64,000 bases of DNA from Dendrocalamus latiflorus (GCA_017311315.1 CM029617.1:10746075-10810074); one strand, 5' to 3'; positions 1 to 11,272 are shown, counted from the stretch's first letter. Program-made: numbers and translations. The notes: generated from the sequence alone by a model not told the origin.

Positions 1-473
1 AGGTAAGAATCTATACCCATTCATTTGATTCTTATCCCCGATCGACAACAATTTCCTAACCAGCTGATGGCTAATGCTGAGATTAAGTTAACCTATGTTT
101 ACCTACTACCATGCATCATTAGATTCCAATAAATTATCCTATTCGGAATCGATCAGCAACTTGCTCCATAATTAGTCCAATAATTAAACGATCTCCCGCC
201 TAAACAACAATGGGCATTCAGATCGAAGGAAAAGGTACCATAGATCATTGCGGGGATCTTTTGATGCTTTAATTAGGATGTATAATTCATGCAGAATTAT
301 CTCCAATTATCGACCGAGATGGTCATGGGACTAATGACCAGGGGTTATTAACTAATTAACAACGCGCCTAAACTAAACTTTTGTGACGTCTGTACTGTGC
401 GCAACAGTAGAATGAGACAAAGGGCACACATGTCAGCCATTGGCTATCAAGCTAGCTAATTAATGGCTATGTT
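1..473. repeat. Dispersed segment U2, copy 1 (left end outside window)
   Basis: This stretch starts AGGTAAGAATCTATACCC and is nearly identical to 3714-4190 and 9863-10340, with scattered substitutions. It diverges from the other copies after TTAATGGCTATGTT near 473. It has no convincing reading frame. The other two copies begin about 100 bp further upstream, so this one is cut by the window edge. Origin unknown; it may be non-coding host flank spread by duplication. Confidence 0.9.
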
Positions 474-1137
474 ATTGGTTATGTAATCATCACTATTTGA
501 CTGTGTACATTAATTTTGATCTAAAACTAGTATAGAAATACACAGAGGGTTCGGATTTGAAAATCCAGTCCCAACACATAGCCGTTAGTCGTAGCTGAAA
601 ATAACGCAACGGTAGTTTCAAAAATAGAATTGTCTCGTCTCAACTGGCTGATGTACTCCTGGCAAAGCAAAGCTCCAAAGTATCATTGGAACCACTTGTG
701 CCTGACCGAGCAGATAAGTTCAAAAAAAGGAGACAGAAAGAAAGAAAATTAATTACTAACGATCTTAAAAGAGTAGTAACTGATCTGCTACTTCGCATGG
801 TATGTTATAACTTGTTGGAGGGAAAATATTGATACTGAAATAAATCGAATGATTCTGAAATACTGGAAAGGATGCTATGAGGTTTGCACAGAGATTACAC
901 CAAGGAAGAAGGCTATGATGCCATCATCTCAGAATGCAAGTTTGTCTGCGGTGAGGACTTGACTTTGGAGGAGAAGCGATACGGAGAATTTGCATTTAAA
1001 ATAAATCGGATGATTCTATATCTTTTTCTTCCAAAGATGTTATCCAATTATTCGATTATGCAAGAGTCCAATGTCGTCAATATCCGCGGCGGCCAGCTAT
1101 GTTTATTCTTGCCGTGGCTGGAAAGAAACTTTAATGT
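474..1137. other. Unannotated interval, no gene seen
   Basis: AT-rich DNA without a domain-bearing frame. A 95-codon frame at 884-1171 has no recognisable motif and its codons look random. I see no terminal repeats here. Confidence 0.5.
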
Positions 1138-1297
1138 GGACTCAATTGTGTACCGGTGTTTGTTTTGCTGAATTTCCTCACAGCCGTCGTATAAAAGCAG
1201 AGGGGATGCTTCGTGGTATCTTTTCAATAAGAAGTAGAAAGGTACATAAATATGAGCCAAAGAAGGCTTGAATATAGACGGTAGAGATGTACACCCA
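1138..1297. repeat. Dispersed segment V, copy 1
   Basis: The stretch from GGACTCAATTGTGTACCGG to GTACACCCA matches 40257-40403 in the same orientation, with substitutions and a short indel. Both copies contain GTATAAAA-like text and AGAAAGGTACATAAATA. In copy 1 a Stowaway-like MITE follows; in copy 2 a gypsy LTR follows. Function unknown. Confidence 0.8.
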
Positions 1298-1312
1298 TAC
1301 CTCTCACTATTA

Positions 1313-1523
1313 CTCTCTCCGTTTCCTAATATTTGTCTACAGCTTATTATATGCATAAATTAAGAAAACACTAAATATATGAAATAATTATATACACATC
1401 TATAAAATGGCATACTGTAACTACTAAATATCTTTCAAAATATTTAAGTAGAGATAAAAGAGTGAAAACATTATAATAATTATACTTTTGATTTTTGGAA
1501 TGAACAAATATTTTGCAACAGAG
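1313..1523. mobile_element. Stowaway-like MITE, right end decayed
   Basis: The left end reads TA then CTCTCTCCGTTTCC, close to the Stowaway (Tc1/mariner) consensus CTCCCTCCGT. The right end has a weak inverted match (ACAAATATTTTGCAACAGAG). The TA target duplication is not clear on the right. About 210 bp, non-coding and AT-rich, as usual for the family. Confidence 0.6.
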
Positions 1524-1610
1524 ACTTCGGCGGTCACGGACAAATGCAGTGAAATCGAGCAAGTATAAGCTTTTTAGTTCTCAATTAATTAAGCCGTAAA
1601 ATGCCTCTCA

Positions 1611-2172
1611 TAGGAGTGAAAACGAATCAAATACGGATCAGATAATGCTTAAATCATATTTACATCCATATTTTTTTCTCAGATTCAAATACGAATCGAA
1701 TATATGTTGGATACGAATACGAATAGGACAAATATTGGATACAAATTCAAATCGAATATATACTCGATTCGGTCGGATATAGATATTCTCATTACTTATG
1801 TAATATGAAGACATTAATGACATTTTATCCTCGTACAATCACGCTTAATTTTTCTAATTCATTTACTTCGTCTAAAGAAACATGAATTCACGTTCAATTA
1901 AAAAACTTGTCCAATTAATTAATCATATTGTAATAAAATATGCATATTCCTTTATCAAATACGAATACGGATATGGATAGTCTGGATAAAATAACATTTC
2001 AGATGGTAAAAGTTCATACCATATTCGCATCTGTATTTTTTATATGAATTTGAATACGAATATGAATAGAATAGAAATTGTTAATCGGATGAAAAAATCT
2101 ATACCATATTCACATCCTATCAAATACGATAACCAAATAATACGAATAATTCGCATCTACTTTTCTCCCCTA
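1611..2172. mobile_element. hAT-type MITE with 8-bp target duplication
   Basis: The ends are TAGGAGTGAAAACG and, inverted, TAGGGGAGAAAAGT. The flanks are GCCTCTCA (1603-1610) and GTCTCTCA (2173-2180), an 8-bp duplication with one mismatch, as expected for hAT. The interior is rich in ATACGAAT-like text and has no open frame. The class of grass repeats with TAGGGGTGNAAACGG ends is well known. Confidence 0.85.
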
Positions 2173-2295
2173 GTCTCTCACCTTGTAATCCTTTCAAAGT
2201 TCCTTCCAGTTTTGTTGGAAGCTTGGCCGCCGCAGAAAACGAAGACAAGGAAAAGTTAAGTCCACGTCTAAACCACTTATATAATATAACATTAT

Positions 2296-2516
2296 GGGAG
2301 TGTCTATACAACATTCGACTGTTTTTGAGGACAAAAACAGTCAGATTTTAAGCCGTTAGATGGAGATCCAACGCCCTAGATCATTTTTTTTTGGAGAAGG
2401 TCATTTTTTTTTGAGGGGGCTTGTATGGGTGGATCCGTTGGACGGAGCTCTAACACCCCAGATCAATCTGACTGTTTTTATCCTCAAAAACAGTCGAATG
2501 TTATATAGCAGTACTC
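2296..2516. mobile_element. Mutator-like MITE with 9-bp target duplication
   Basis: Terminal inverted repeats of about 45 bp are visible: the left contains ACATTCGACTGTTTTTGAGG and the right contains its reverse complement. Perfect 9-bp duplications TAACATTAT flank it at 2287-2295 and 2517-2525, which fits a Mutator-like element. Length 221 bp, no coding capacity. Confidence 0.9.
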
Positions 2517-2905
2517 TAACATTATCCCCGCCTCCACAAAGCAAAGAATTTTTTTTTTACTTTTGTGACTTTCTGGTGTCTTTTTTTAAAACGTAGCCTC
2601 CTTGCACTTTTTTTCTTTTTGCAGATTTGATCCCTCTCGAGTACAGATGAACAGACGTTTGACAGATGATTGATGCTGCGCCTCCGGAGCATGGTATCTC
2701 ACGCTGAGCGCGACCAGCTAAGCAGGGCTGGGCGCGGCACGCCGGTGTACCTGCCGCGCCACCGGGCCGCAGGAAGTTGCTCAGGCTGCCCTTCCTCGCG
2801 CCCCCGACCGCATTAGCCCTGCCACGTCACCCATGCATGACACAAGCAGACCGGGAAACGTTTTACAATGGGTCTTTCGATGGATACGCTCTACCGTATT
2901 TTGAC

Positions 2906-3320
2906 GTGCCAGTGTTCGAAATTTGGACGCTTTTGACACTATAGTCGTCAGAAATTCTAAAAATAGCGTTAAGAGAACAAAATTTCAATTCTAGCACCCT
3001 GTCAACCGCACCATTTAACGGAGAGGTGACACGTATTAATGGTGCGGTCGGGGAGCGCACCACTCCGAAGTGGTGCGGTCCCCGACCGCATCACTCGCCG
3101 AGTGGTGCGCTCGGGGACCGCACCACTCGCCGAGTGGTGCTCTTGGGGACCGCACCATCTCGGAGTGGTGCGCTCCCCGACCACACCATTAACACGTGTC
3201 GCCCCACGATTAAATGGTGCGGTCAGCTGGGGGCTAGAGTTGGAATTTCGTTTCCGAAGGGGCTATTTCGGGAATTTCGGTTACCAACAGTGCCAAAAGC
3301 GTCCAAATTTCCAGTGTTCT
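2906..3320. repeat. Foldback element with nested palindromes
   Basis: The outer arms are inverted copies: AAATTTGGACGCTTTTG near 2919-2935 pairs with CAAAAGCGTCCAAATTT near 3294-3310. The middle (about 3001-3230) is GC-rich and made of repeated short palindromes built from GGTGCGGTC, GCACCACTC and GAGTGGTGCG. Open frames here appear on both strands because of the symmetry and are not genes. Target duplications were not found. Confidence 0.75.
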
Positions 3321-3613
3321 ATGTGGGACATATATACTGTTGTGGCAATTACATATATACCAAGCACATGCATATGCGTTCGTAAGCAGTCTGTTTTTCT
3401 TAAACTCTCGAGTCATTTTTTCTCTTTGATTAGCTTTGAGATATGTGCGCCTCATGCTAGATTGATCCAATGTCCAATCATGTAACTTCTATTTAAGAAA
3501 GCACTTAATATTGCAATGCCAAACTAACCCTAAGACAAGTTAATTTTATCTGTTTCTGGCTAATTTAAGCTAGCCGTGTCATGGTGTAGTGTAGAGTGAA
3601 AATGTAATGTTTC
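3321..3613. other. Unannotated interval, no gene seen
   Basis: AT-rich spacer between the foldback and U2 copy 2. No repeat or coding signal recognised. Confidence 0.5.
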
Positions 3614-4239
3614 TCAAAGAAGATAATTTGTCTATGTAGCAATGAATCATAGTACACGTTCAGTAGTAGGTAGTTGCATGTAATTAAACCCACCACTAAT
3701 CATGCAGGTAAGGTAAGAATCTATACCCTAATCGATTCATATGATTCTTATCCCCGATCGACAACAATTTCCTAACCAGCTGATGGCTAATGCTGAGATT
3801 AAGTTAACCCATGTTTACCTACTACCATGCATCATTAGATTCCAATAAATTATCCTATTCCGAATCGATCAGCAACTTGCTCCTTAATTAGTCCAATAAT
3901 TAAACGATCTCCCCCATAAAAAACAATGGGGCATTTAAATCGAAGGAAAAGGTACCATAGATCATTGCGGGAATCTTTTGATGCTTTAATTAGGATGTAT
4001 AATTCATGCAGAATTATCGCCAATTATCGACCGAGATAGTTGACTAATGACCAGGGATTATTAACTAATTAACAACGCGCCCAAACTAAACTTTTGTGAC
4101 GTCTGTACTGTGCGCAACAGTAGCATGAGACAAAGGGCACACATGTCAGCCATTGGCTGTCAAGCTAGCTAATTAATGGCCATGTTGGGCATATTTATAT
4201 ATATACGCACTAATATTTGTCTTGTCAAAAAATAATAGT
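3614..4239. repeat. Dispersed segment U2, copy 2
   Basis: Matches 9768-10392 from TCAAAGAAGATAATTTG to AAAAAATAATAGT, and 1-473 over the shared part. Flanks differ at both ends, so the segment boundaries are sharp. No reading frame. A GCAGGTAAGGTAAG stretch resembles a splice donor, so this could derive from a host intron; that is only a guess. Confidence 0.9.
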
Positions 4240-4532
4240 GATCAATGCTAGATACAGCATACCGCGGGCAGGCAGATGCATGCATACATATGGCATGCAG
4301 TGTTGCAGTGGTGCTCGGTTGGGCTCAATTTTTGTGGTTTATAGTTAAATTTTGCTGTAGCTGATGCCGCCGCCCTCACTTCCTCCGGCTCCACCTCCTC
4401 CTCCACCCTCCGGCTCCGCCCTCACCTCCTCCGGCTCCACCTCCTCCTTTGGCTACGCTACTCCAGCTGTCGTTTCTCTCGCCATCGTTGGGGCCCGGGT
4501 GGGGTGGGCGAGTGAATTAAGTGAGCAGGGGG
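4240..4532. other. Spacer with MITE-like end and CT-rich low-complexity tract
   Basis: Text at 4314-4362 (GCTCGGTTGGGCT then TTATAGTTAAA) resembles the left end of the MITE-like unit at 63003. It is followed by a short tandem of CTCCGGCTCCACCTCCTC-type units (4370-4450). No gene. Confidence 0.5.
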
Positions 4533-4900
4533 CAGGGGCGGAGACCCAGAGTGAGCAAGGCTGCATCGTGCAATCTGCAGGATAGCAGGAGCGGACGGGT
4601 GGTGACTATAGAGGTAGACTGGACTGATTACTGAACTACTGAAGTACTGAGGGAGTGAGGCACAGAGGCAGTGAGCTAGTAGGGCCTTTGTCTGGGCTTT
4701 TGTCCAACTCCGGCTAAAAGAAGGTTGTCTTTTAATCAATCATTACTTTCCAGCAGTTAGGAACTATGTTTAATGTTTGCTATTGAGTAATGTTTAATAT
4801 TTGCGATTTAACAAATGATCAGATGAAATGACATATGTTTAATGTTTTACATTTGCTATTTAGGAACTAACTGTTAAGGTTTAAGGATACAAATTATAAA

Positions 4901-7400
4901 ATGAAGAGGAGCAAGACATTGTCAACGTATTTTTCAACACAAGATACACAGTCAAACAGACAATCCAACTTGAACCAATCTCTAGAAACATTAGGAACTG
5001 GGGCTAGTAACACTGAGCAAAATATTCAGCTTGATCCAGGTGATATTATTGCCGATCATGGGCTTCGAAAATCAATAGAGGAGTTAAATGTGAATATTAG
5101 AGATGCCACTAGAAGAGAGTATTTGTGATTGGGACCATGCCAACCAATTGGACATAAATTTTCATGGAGGGAATAGGGAAGTCAAAAGAGGAGATTTCAA
5201 GAATCATGGTTCAAAAAGCATGATTGGTTGGAATATAACATTACTAAAGATACAGCTTTTTGTTTTTATTGTTTTCTCTTTAAGCAACAAAGAGCTGAAA
5301 ACTATGGTGTTGATGCTTTCACAATAATAGGATTTAGTTATTAAAAGAATGAAACTCAATCTTTTAATAAACGTGTTGTTAAAGTCCATAGTGCTTATAA
5401 TAAAGCAAGAAAACATCGCGAGGTTTTCAAAAATCAAAGGCAAAATGTGGGTTATGTGATGGCTGTTGCCACTAGGAAGGATGAGGAAGAATATAGAGCC
5501 CGTCTTACTATTATGTTAGCCATTTCAAAATTTCTTCTATTACAAGCCTTTGCTTTTCGTGGACATGATGCATCGTTTAGCCCGAACAATAGAGGAAACT
5601 TCCTAGAAATGCTAAAATGGTATAAAGAGAGGGATGGGAAGGCTGCAAAATTGCTTGACAATTCTCGTGGGAACAATTTAATGACTTCACCACAAGTGCA
5701 AAAACAATTGTGCAAAGCATGTGCAGAAGAGACCACCAAAACCATTATTAATGATATTGGGAATGCATTTTTCGCCGTACTTGTTGATGAGGCTCGAGAT
5801 GCATCTATCAAGGAGCAAATGGCTGTGGTTTTGAGGTTGGTAGCTATAACTTATGCTCTTTTTATATTTGATAGTTTGAGTATATTTAAAGTATATTAAC
5901 AATGATTTTTTGTCCTATGCAGGTATGTCAATAATAAAGGACAAGTGATAGAGAGATTTCTTGGGGTTCAGCACGTTTCTGATATGGCATCATTTTCATT
6001 AAAGACAACTTCAGATGGTATGTTTGTAAACATGGTTTATCTATATCTAGATTACGGGAACAGAGATATGATGGAGCTTCAAACATGATAGGACAATTCT
6101 ATGGGTTGCAGAGATGCATATTGGATGAAAATTCATATGCTTTTTATATACATTGCTTTGCACACCAATTGCAGTTAGTGGTTGTTTCTGTGGCTAAGTG
6201 TTGCTCTTCTGTCTTGGATTTTTTCAACTACATCACCTTGATTATCAATACTATTAATACTTCTTGTAACAGAAGAGATCAATTGGCATAAGATCACCAC
6301 GATAAAATTGTGAATAAATTAGAGAATGGTGAAATTTTGTCAAGAAGAGGGAAAAACTAACAAACTAACCTTGAAAGGTCTGGTGATACTCGTTGGGGTT
6401 CACATCATAAAACATTATGTCATCTTCTCTTCATGTGGGATTCAGTCTTAGAGATATTAGAGAATTTGAGTGATGATACCACTAATGCTAAACAGAAAAC
6501 TACGGCTTCGGGTTTGTTGGAAAAATGGAGAGTTTTGAATTTATATTTATATTGCATCTTATGATCAGAAATTTAGGCAAAACTAATGATCTTTCACAAT
6601 GCTTGCAAAAGAAAGATCAAAATATTGTCCGTGATGTAGGCTTGATTGAGACCACATTGAAGACAATTGAGGAAGTAAGAAATTATAGTTGGGATGAGCT
6701 TTTTGAAGAATCAAAAGCCTTTTGTCTCCAACATAATATCACTGTGCCGGATATGTCTGATAGAATACCGATTAGAGGTCGTTCAAGGGGTCGTGGTGGT
6801 TAAATGGTAACTTACTATGATCATTTCCATCATGAAATATTTATTGTGGTGCATGATCAAATTATTATTGAGTTGAATAATCGCTTTGCTGAGAGATCTA
6901 CTAAGTTATTAATGTGCATTGCTTGTCTTGATCCAAAAAATTATTTCGCCAACTTCAACGAGGACAAATTAATTGAACTTGCTAGAATGTATGCTGCTGA
7001 CTTCTCTCAATATGATTGTGTAGTCCTTAAGGATCAACTTCACACATTTATTGTTGATGCAAGAGATGATCTATCTTTTATAAATTGTATCGACCTTGGA
7101 AATCTTGCTGTGAAGATGGTTGAGACTGACAGGCATACAGTTTTTCCATTGGTATATCGTCTTATTGAATTGGCTTTGATTTTACCAGTGGCAACAACAA
7201 CTATAGAAAGGGCCTTCTCGGCTATGAACATCGTTAAGACTGATTTACAAAACAAGATGAATGATGAGTGAATGAATCATAGCATGGTATGTTATATTGA
7301 GCGAGATGTCTTTGCAAATATTAAAGATGAGAAGATTTTAGAGCATTTTCAAGGGATGAGGTCACGGAAGAAACAACTTTCTCGTGCAAGTGGTAAGATA
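4901..7400 (+). pseudogene. hAT transposase pseudogene (TTF-type zinc finger / DUF4371 / hAT dimerisation class)
   Basis: In intact relatives this protein catalyses cut-and-paste transposition in the nucleus. The N-terminus MKRSKTLSTYFS is typical of the TTF-zinc-finger hAT class. Blocks recognisable in order are FRGHDAS and a CAEETTK stretch (5447-5835), VDEARDASIKEQMAVV, YDGASNM and HCFAHQLQLVVV (6060-6200), GDTRWGSH (6380-6410), and the C-terminal dimerisation block LPVATTTIERAFSAMN (7180-7235). An 87-bp GT-AG intron (5836-5922) still joins VVLR to YVNNKGQ in frame. Decay is clear: frameshifts in 5100-5450, an internal deletion near 6018-6045, and in-frame stops near 6288, 6358, 6801 and 7269. 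It cannot make a functional transposase. Confidence 0.92.
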
Positions 7401-7829
7401 GTTTATTTCAAATGTAATATTAAGTTATTTTATTTCAAATGTAATATTTACGCTCCTTGAATTTATTTATGTGCATATTTTATTTTATTGTTTATGCTGT
7501 CTTCGTAGATTCTGATTCTTGTCCTACTATTGATGAGGAAATAGTGAGCTAACCGTATAGGATAGTGAGTAAATCTTCATTTTGGATTTGAGGTACTTGT
7601 ATCTTTATTACGTTATATTCTGTATAGTTTTATATATTTTCTTTATTTTGGTTTGTATTGGAAACTTGAACTCCTCAAGTATCGAGTATTAAGCAAAAAT
7701 TTTATATCAATCATGTATTTGTCAAGTATTTTTGTTATATCATAATATAATTTTAGATTTATGATATAATAGATTGTTACTTGATTGAAATTTAATCTAG
7801 CATATGATCTTATCCTAGATCCGCCACCG
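7401..7829 (+). other. hAT 3' non-coding end
   Basis: AT-rich tail between the transposase remnant and the right terminus of the hAT element. It contains one short possible last exon (GATTCTGATTCTTGTCC, from 7509, after an AG). Nothing else seen. Confidence 0.5.
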
Positions 7830-8636
7830 GTGAGCAACAAGGTGTGTGGATGTTAGACGCGGCAAGCGAGCAGGCCGTGCGCGTTTTTGGTCCGTTGTGC
7901 CGAAGGGCAGCAGCTGCTGCTCACACCGCTCCGGGACTGAGGATGCCGATCCAAAAGGAGAAGGGTAGAGTTGGAAATATTAACGGCAGAAGAGAGAAAG
8001 TGGAGAAGTGGTAAAAAAACACTTTAACTGTGACGTGTTTTTTATGGTATTAAAACGAACCGTTAACTTTTAGTGGTATTTTCGTAAAGAGATATTTTGA
8101 TGGTAAAGAATCAATTTTTCCAAAAACAAAAGGAGGAATTTTATAGGATTAAAATTCTATAGAAAAAATTTCCTATTGTTCCATTGAAACAAAGGAACCT
8201 ATAAAATTTTCTCAATCCATACAAATTTTAGAGAAAATCTAACATGAGACGCGACCTCATGGAACTTTTCCTTTGTCTCTCTAAAATCATGTACTTTTTC
8301 ATGTGAACCATCCAAACAGCACAATTGAAGAATTCCAATATTTTAGAATTTCCAAGGATTCAACTAGACACACTCCAGTTCATCTGTTCATCTGTTTTTC
8401 CTATTCCTGTAACTTTTTTATTCCTGCGTTCCAAATGAATCCAATTTCTACGTAAAAAAATGACGTGCAAAAATCATCCACCATACCTTGGCTAAGCCTT
8501 GTAATAGGCATCCAAATGTCATATATAATTTGCTATACCTAAAGTTAATCATAGCAAACAACCAAACAACAGGGCTTGTCCCCCCAGGACTTGTCACAAA
8601 CTTAGCCCAAACCATGTGTGGCACAAACCCTCCGTG
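7830..8636. repeat. Dispersed segment U1, copy 1
   Basis: Nearly identical to 23038-23787: both run from GTGAGCAACAAGGTG to AACCATNTGTGGCA. The first 150 bp are GC-rich and the rest AT-rich, with self-complementary text (AGGAATTTTATAGG, CCTATAAAATTTTC) that suggests an old MITE inside. Copy 1 continues into CAAACCCTCCG, whereas copy 2 is cut by an LTR at that point. Confidence 0.9.
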
Positions 8637-9767
8637 GTTCCTGCCGATGAAAATACTGTGATACTAAATGCAGAAAAAGCAATATAGAACAGAAACATTT
8701 ACTTGAAAAAAAAATCATAATCATCTCGCAGAATAACACTCACCAGTCACCATACTTTTTGGCTAGCAATCTAGCATGCAAAACCGAGATGCCAACCGTG
8801 CAACTTCGGCACATTTGGCATCTCTACTGCCAGAAAGCCTGACCAACTCAAACAAAACATACCACATGAGAGAACAGAAGCACATCCTGGCTGGTTGTAA
8901 ATCTGTTCGGGAATACAGATGGGACGGGCATCATCAGGCCATGCATCTTCTGGAGACCGGAAAATATATTATGGGACAATTCTATTGCAGCTTCCCTTCT
9001 TTCTGTCCCGGAATAATACAAAATGGAGGTACAACAAAAAAATCCCAATGACATGTGCTTTTAACATGTTCTATGAAGTTCTGAGAAGCAGCAACAAAAT
9101 CTCCAAACAAAAGAATGAGAATTACAACTCGGCTCAAGGGAACACATTTTCTACGGACAAAGATCTACATATCCAGACGGCAGACGCTGCTGCGGTTTAG
9201 AGGAGCATCAACAGCAGTAAGTTAAAAAAGTCAGCACCACAATTACAAAAAGTAGTCGGGGGTCTTGCGTGTTGTGTCCGGCTCGATTTGCCGCGGCGCT
9301 GGATCGAATTGGAGGAAGTTTTGATCCATGTTCTCACCAATTTCGAGAATTGCAGCCATGTTACCACATCGGTAACAATAGTTTGGTGCGCTGAACACTG
9401 TGACAACATTCTTCTCCTGCATGACAATAAACGTAAGGCAAAGCAATTATTCACATTTCCTCTGAGAATTTTTTCCAATTTGGTGCTCAAATGCCCATGA
9501 TGGGAAGGGAAAATTATATGTGCATGCTCCACATGTTCAGGATTATACAAGAAAAACTGAATGCTAAGTAATGATCCTGATATCAACAACCAACCAGGGA
9601 CCAGACATCCAATCAAGCAAAGTTCTGCTCTTTTAGAGAATTGTGTCATACATTATGCGACTTATTGTAAATAATTCAACCAGATGGACCAGATCCTCCA
9701 TGTACCATTGGCCTCCTAGATAAACAATAAGCTATTATTTTTTCATGATACCATCACTCTTCTGGCA
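8637..9767 (-). pseudogene. PP2A catalytic subunit gene fragment: last intron, last exon and 3' UTR
   Basis: The only coding part is one exon at 9416-9243 on the minus strand, entered through an intact splice acceptor (TCATGCAG then GAGAAG). It encodes 57 residues and a stop: EKNVVTVFSAPNYC, CGNMAAILEIGENM and the terminal RKTPDYFL. This matches the C-terminus of plant PP2A catalytic subunits of the Arabidopsis PP2A-1/2/5 type, including the TPDYFL tail whose final leucine is carboxymethylated. 9417-9767 looks like intron and 9242 to about 8640 like 3' UTR. The catalytic exons are absent, so this is a truncated copy that cannot encode a phosphatase. It is bounded by U1 on one side and U2 on the other. 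Confidence 0.93.
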
Positions 9768-10392
9768 TCAAAGAAGATAATTTGTCTCTGTAGCAATGAA
9801 GCATAGTATACGTTCAGTAGTAGGTAGTTGCATGTAATTAAACCCACCACTAATCATGCAGGTAAGGTAAGAATCTATACCCTAATCGATTCATTTGATT
9901 CTTATCCCCGATCGACAACGATTTCCTAACCAGCTGATGGCTAATGCTGAGATTAAGTTAACCCATGTTTACCTACTACCATGCATCATTAGATTCCAAT
10001 AAATTATCCTATTCGGAATCGATCAGCAACTTGCTCCTTAATTAGTCCAATAATTAAACGATCTCCCCCCTAAAAAGCAATGGGGCATTCAGATTGAAGG
10101 AAAAGGTACCATAGATCATTGTGGGAATCTTTTGATGCTTTAATTAGGATGTATAATTCATGCAGAATTATCGCCAATTATCGACCGAGATGGTCATGGG
10201 ACTAATGACCAGGTATTACTAACTAATTAACAACGCGCCCAAACTAAACTTTTGTGACGTCGTACTGTGCGCAACAGTAGCATGAGACAAAGGGCACCCA
10301 TGTCAGCCATTGGCTGTCAAGCTGGCTAATTAATGGCCATGTTGGGCATATTTATATACGCACTAATATTTGTCTTGTCAAAAAATAATAGT
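9768..10392. repeat. Dispersed segment U2, copy 3
   Basis: Matches 3614-4239 end to end, from TCAAAGAAGATAATTTG to AAAAAATAATAGT. After it, pieces of its own end (CACTAATATTTGTCTTGTC and AATATTTGTCTTGTCAAA) are repeated to 10450, suggesting slippage. Confidence 0.9.
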
Positions 10393-10518
10393 AATAGACA
10401 AAGGGCACTAATATTTGTCTTGTCAAAAAATAATATTTGTCTTGTCAAAAAACATAAGCGGACTCGACGACCGAGCGGGAAAAGCAAAAGGGAGTTATCT
10501 ACCTGTTCTTTAAGTTAA

Positions 10519-10841
10519 GGGTGTCTTTGGTTGAGCTTTTGGGAGCTGCTTTTGCTTTCAAAAAGCCAAAAGCCAACCAAAGGGGTGGAAACCAGAAGCT
10601 ACTTTTTCAGAAGCAGCTACTTTTAGGTAGTACAGTTTTGAAAGCACCTTGGACCCTGCTTTTGGCTTTTGTCTTTCTGCTTTTTAAAATGGTGAAAATA
10701 GAGAGTTGTTTCAAGGAAAATAGAGATAGGAGGTAAGTTTTATACTTGTTTGAACCAAACAGCTTACAGCTTTTCCACAGCCCACAACCTACAGCAGCTT
10801 TTTCACAGCCCACAGCTCACAGCAGCTTTTTCAGAAGCCAC
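10519..10841. mobile_element. Tourist-like MITE, left part (split by CACTA1)
   Basis: It begins GGGTGTCTTTGGTTGAGCT. The matching inverted end AGCTCAACCAAACACACCC lies at 22606-22624, beyond CACTA1, with one mismatch. TAA flanks both outer ends (10516-10518 and 22625-22627), as expected for PIF/Harbinger (Tourist) elements. The interior has repeats of AGCAGCTTTTTCA and AGCCCACAG. Confidence 0.8.
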
Positions 10842-10859
10842 CACTACTACAGAAAAGGT

Positions 10860-11272
10860 CATCACAGACGGTTCGAAATCGTCATCACAGACGGTTTTGT
10901 GAACCGTCTGTATTTATGGGTCAGTGATAATCGACGGTCATCACAGGCGGTTTTTGAACCGTCTGTGATTATCAGATATCACAGACGGTTTTGAGTTAAA
11001 ACCGTCTGTGATAGCTGATAATCACAGACGGTTTTGAGTTAAAAACCGTCTGTGATATCTGATAATCACAGACGGTTTGGAATTAAAAACCGTCTGTGAT
11101 AGCTGATAATCACAGACGGTTTTGAGTTAAAAACCGTCTGTGATTATCAGCTATCACAGACGGTTTTTAACTCAAAACCGTCTGTGATTATCAGATATCA
11201 CAGACGGTTTTTAACTCCAAACCGTCTGTGATTATCAGCTATCACAGACGGTTTTTAACTCAAAACCGTCTG
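10860..11272. repeat. CACTA1 left subterminal array
   Basis: About a dozen copies of TCACAGACGGTTTT alternate with their complement AAAACCGTCTGTGA, so each pair forms a hairpin. In En/Spm such subterminal motifs bind the TNPA protein; the same role here is inferred. Confidence 0.93.

Larger units (their letters stand above)
4533..7829 (+). mobile_element. Decayed autonomous-type hAT element
   Basis: The left end CAGGGGCGGAGACC and the right end GGATCTAGGA..., read as its complement, ending TCCGCCACCG near 7829, resemble the hAT consensus CAGGGGCGGA. The right boundary is supported because homology between 7830-8636 and 23038-23787 starts exactly there. An exact 8-bp duplication could not be fixed: GTGAGCAG lies 4 bp off on the left and GTGAGCAA on the right. 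Contains the transposase pseudogene at 4901-7400. Confidence 0.7.

Noticed and set aside
884..1171. 95-codon frame as a host gene
   Set aside because: No domain, no splice context, and its end overlaps repeat segment V.
3026..3485. 119- and 148-codon frames across the foldback
   Set aside because: Repetitive palindromic DNA gives open frames on both strands; the translations are repeats of the hairpin units.
9288..9500. Plus-strand frame opposite the PP2A exon
   Set aside because: Shadow of the conserved PP2A coding strand.
3614..10392. Helitron carrying the PP2A fragment
   Set aside because: U2 copies start with TC by chance, but no CTRR terminus with a preceding hairpin, no A/T insertion site and no Rep/helicase text were found.
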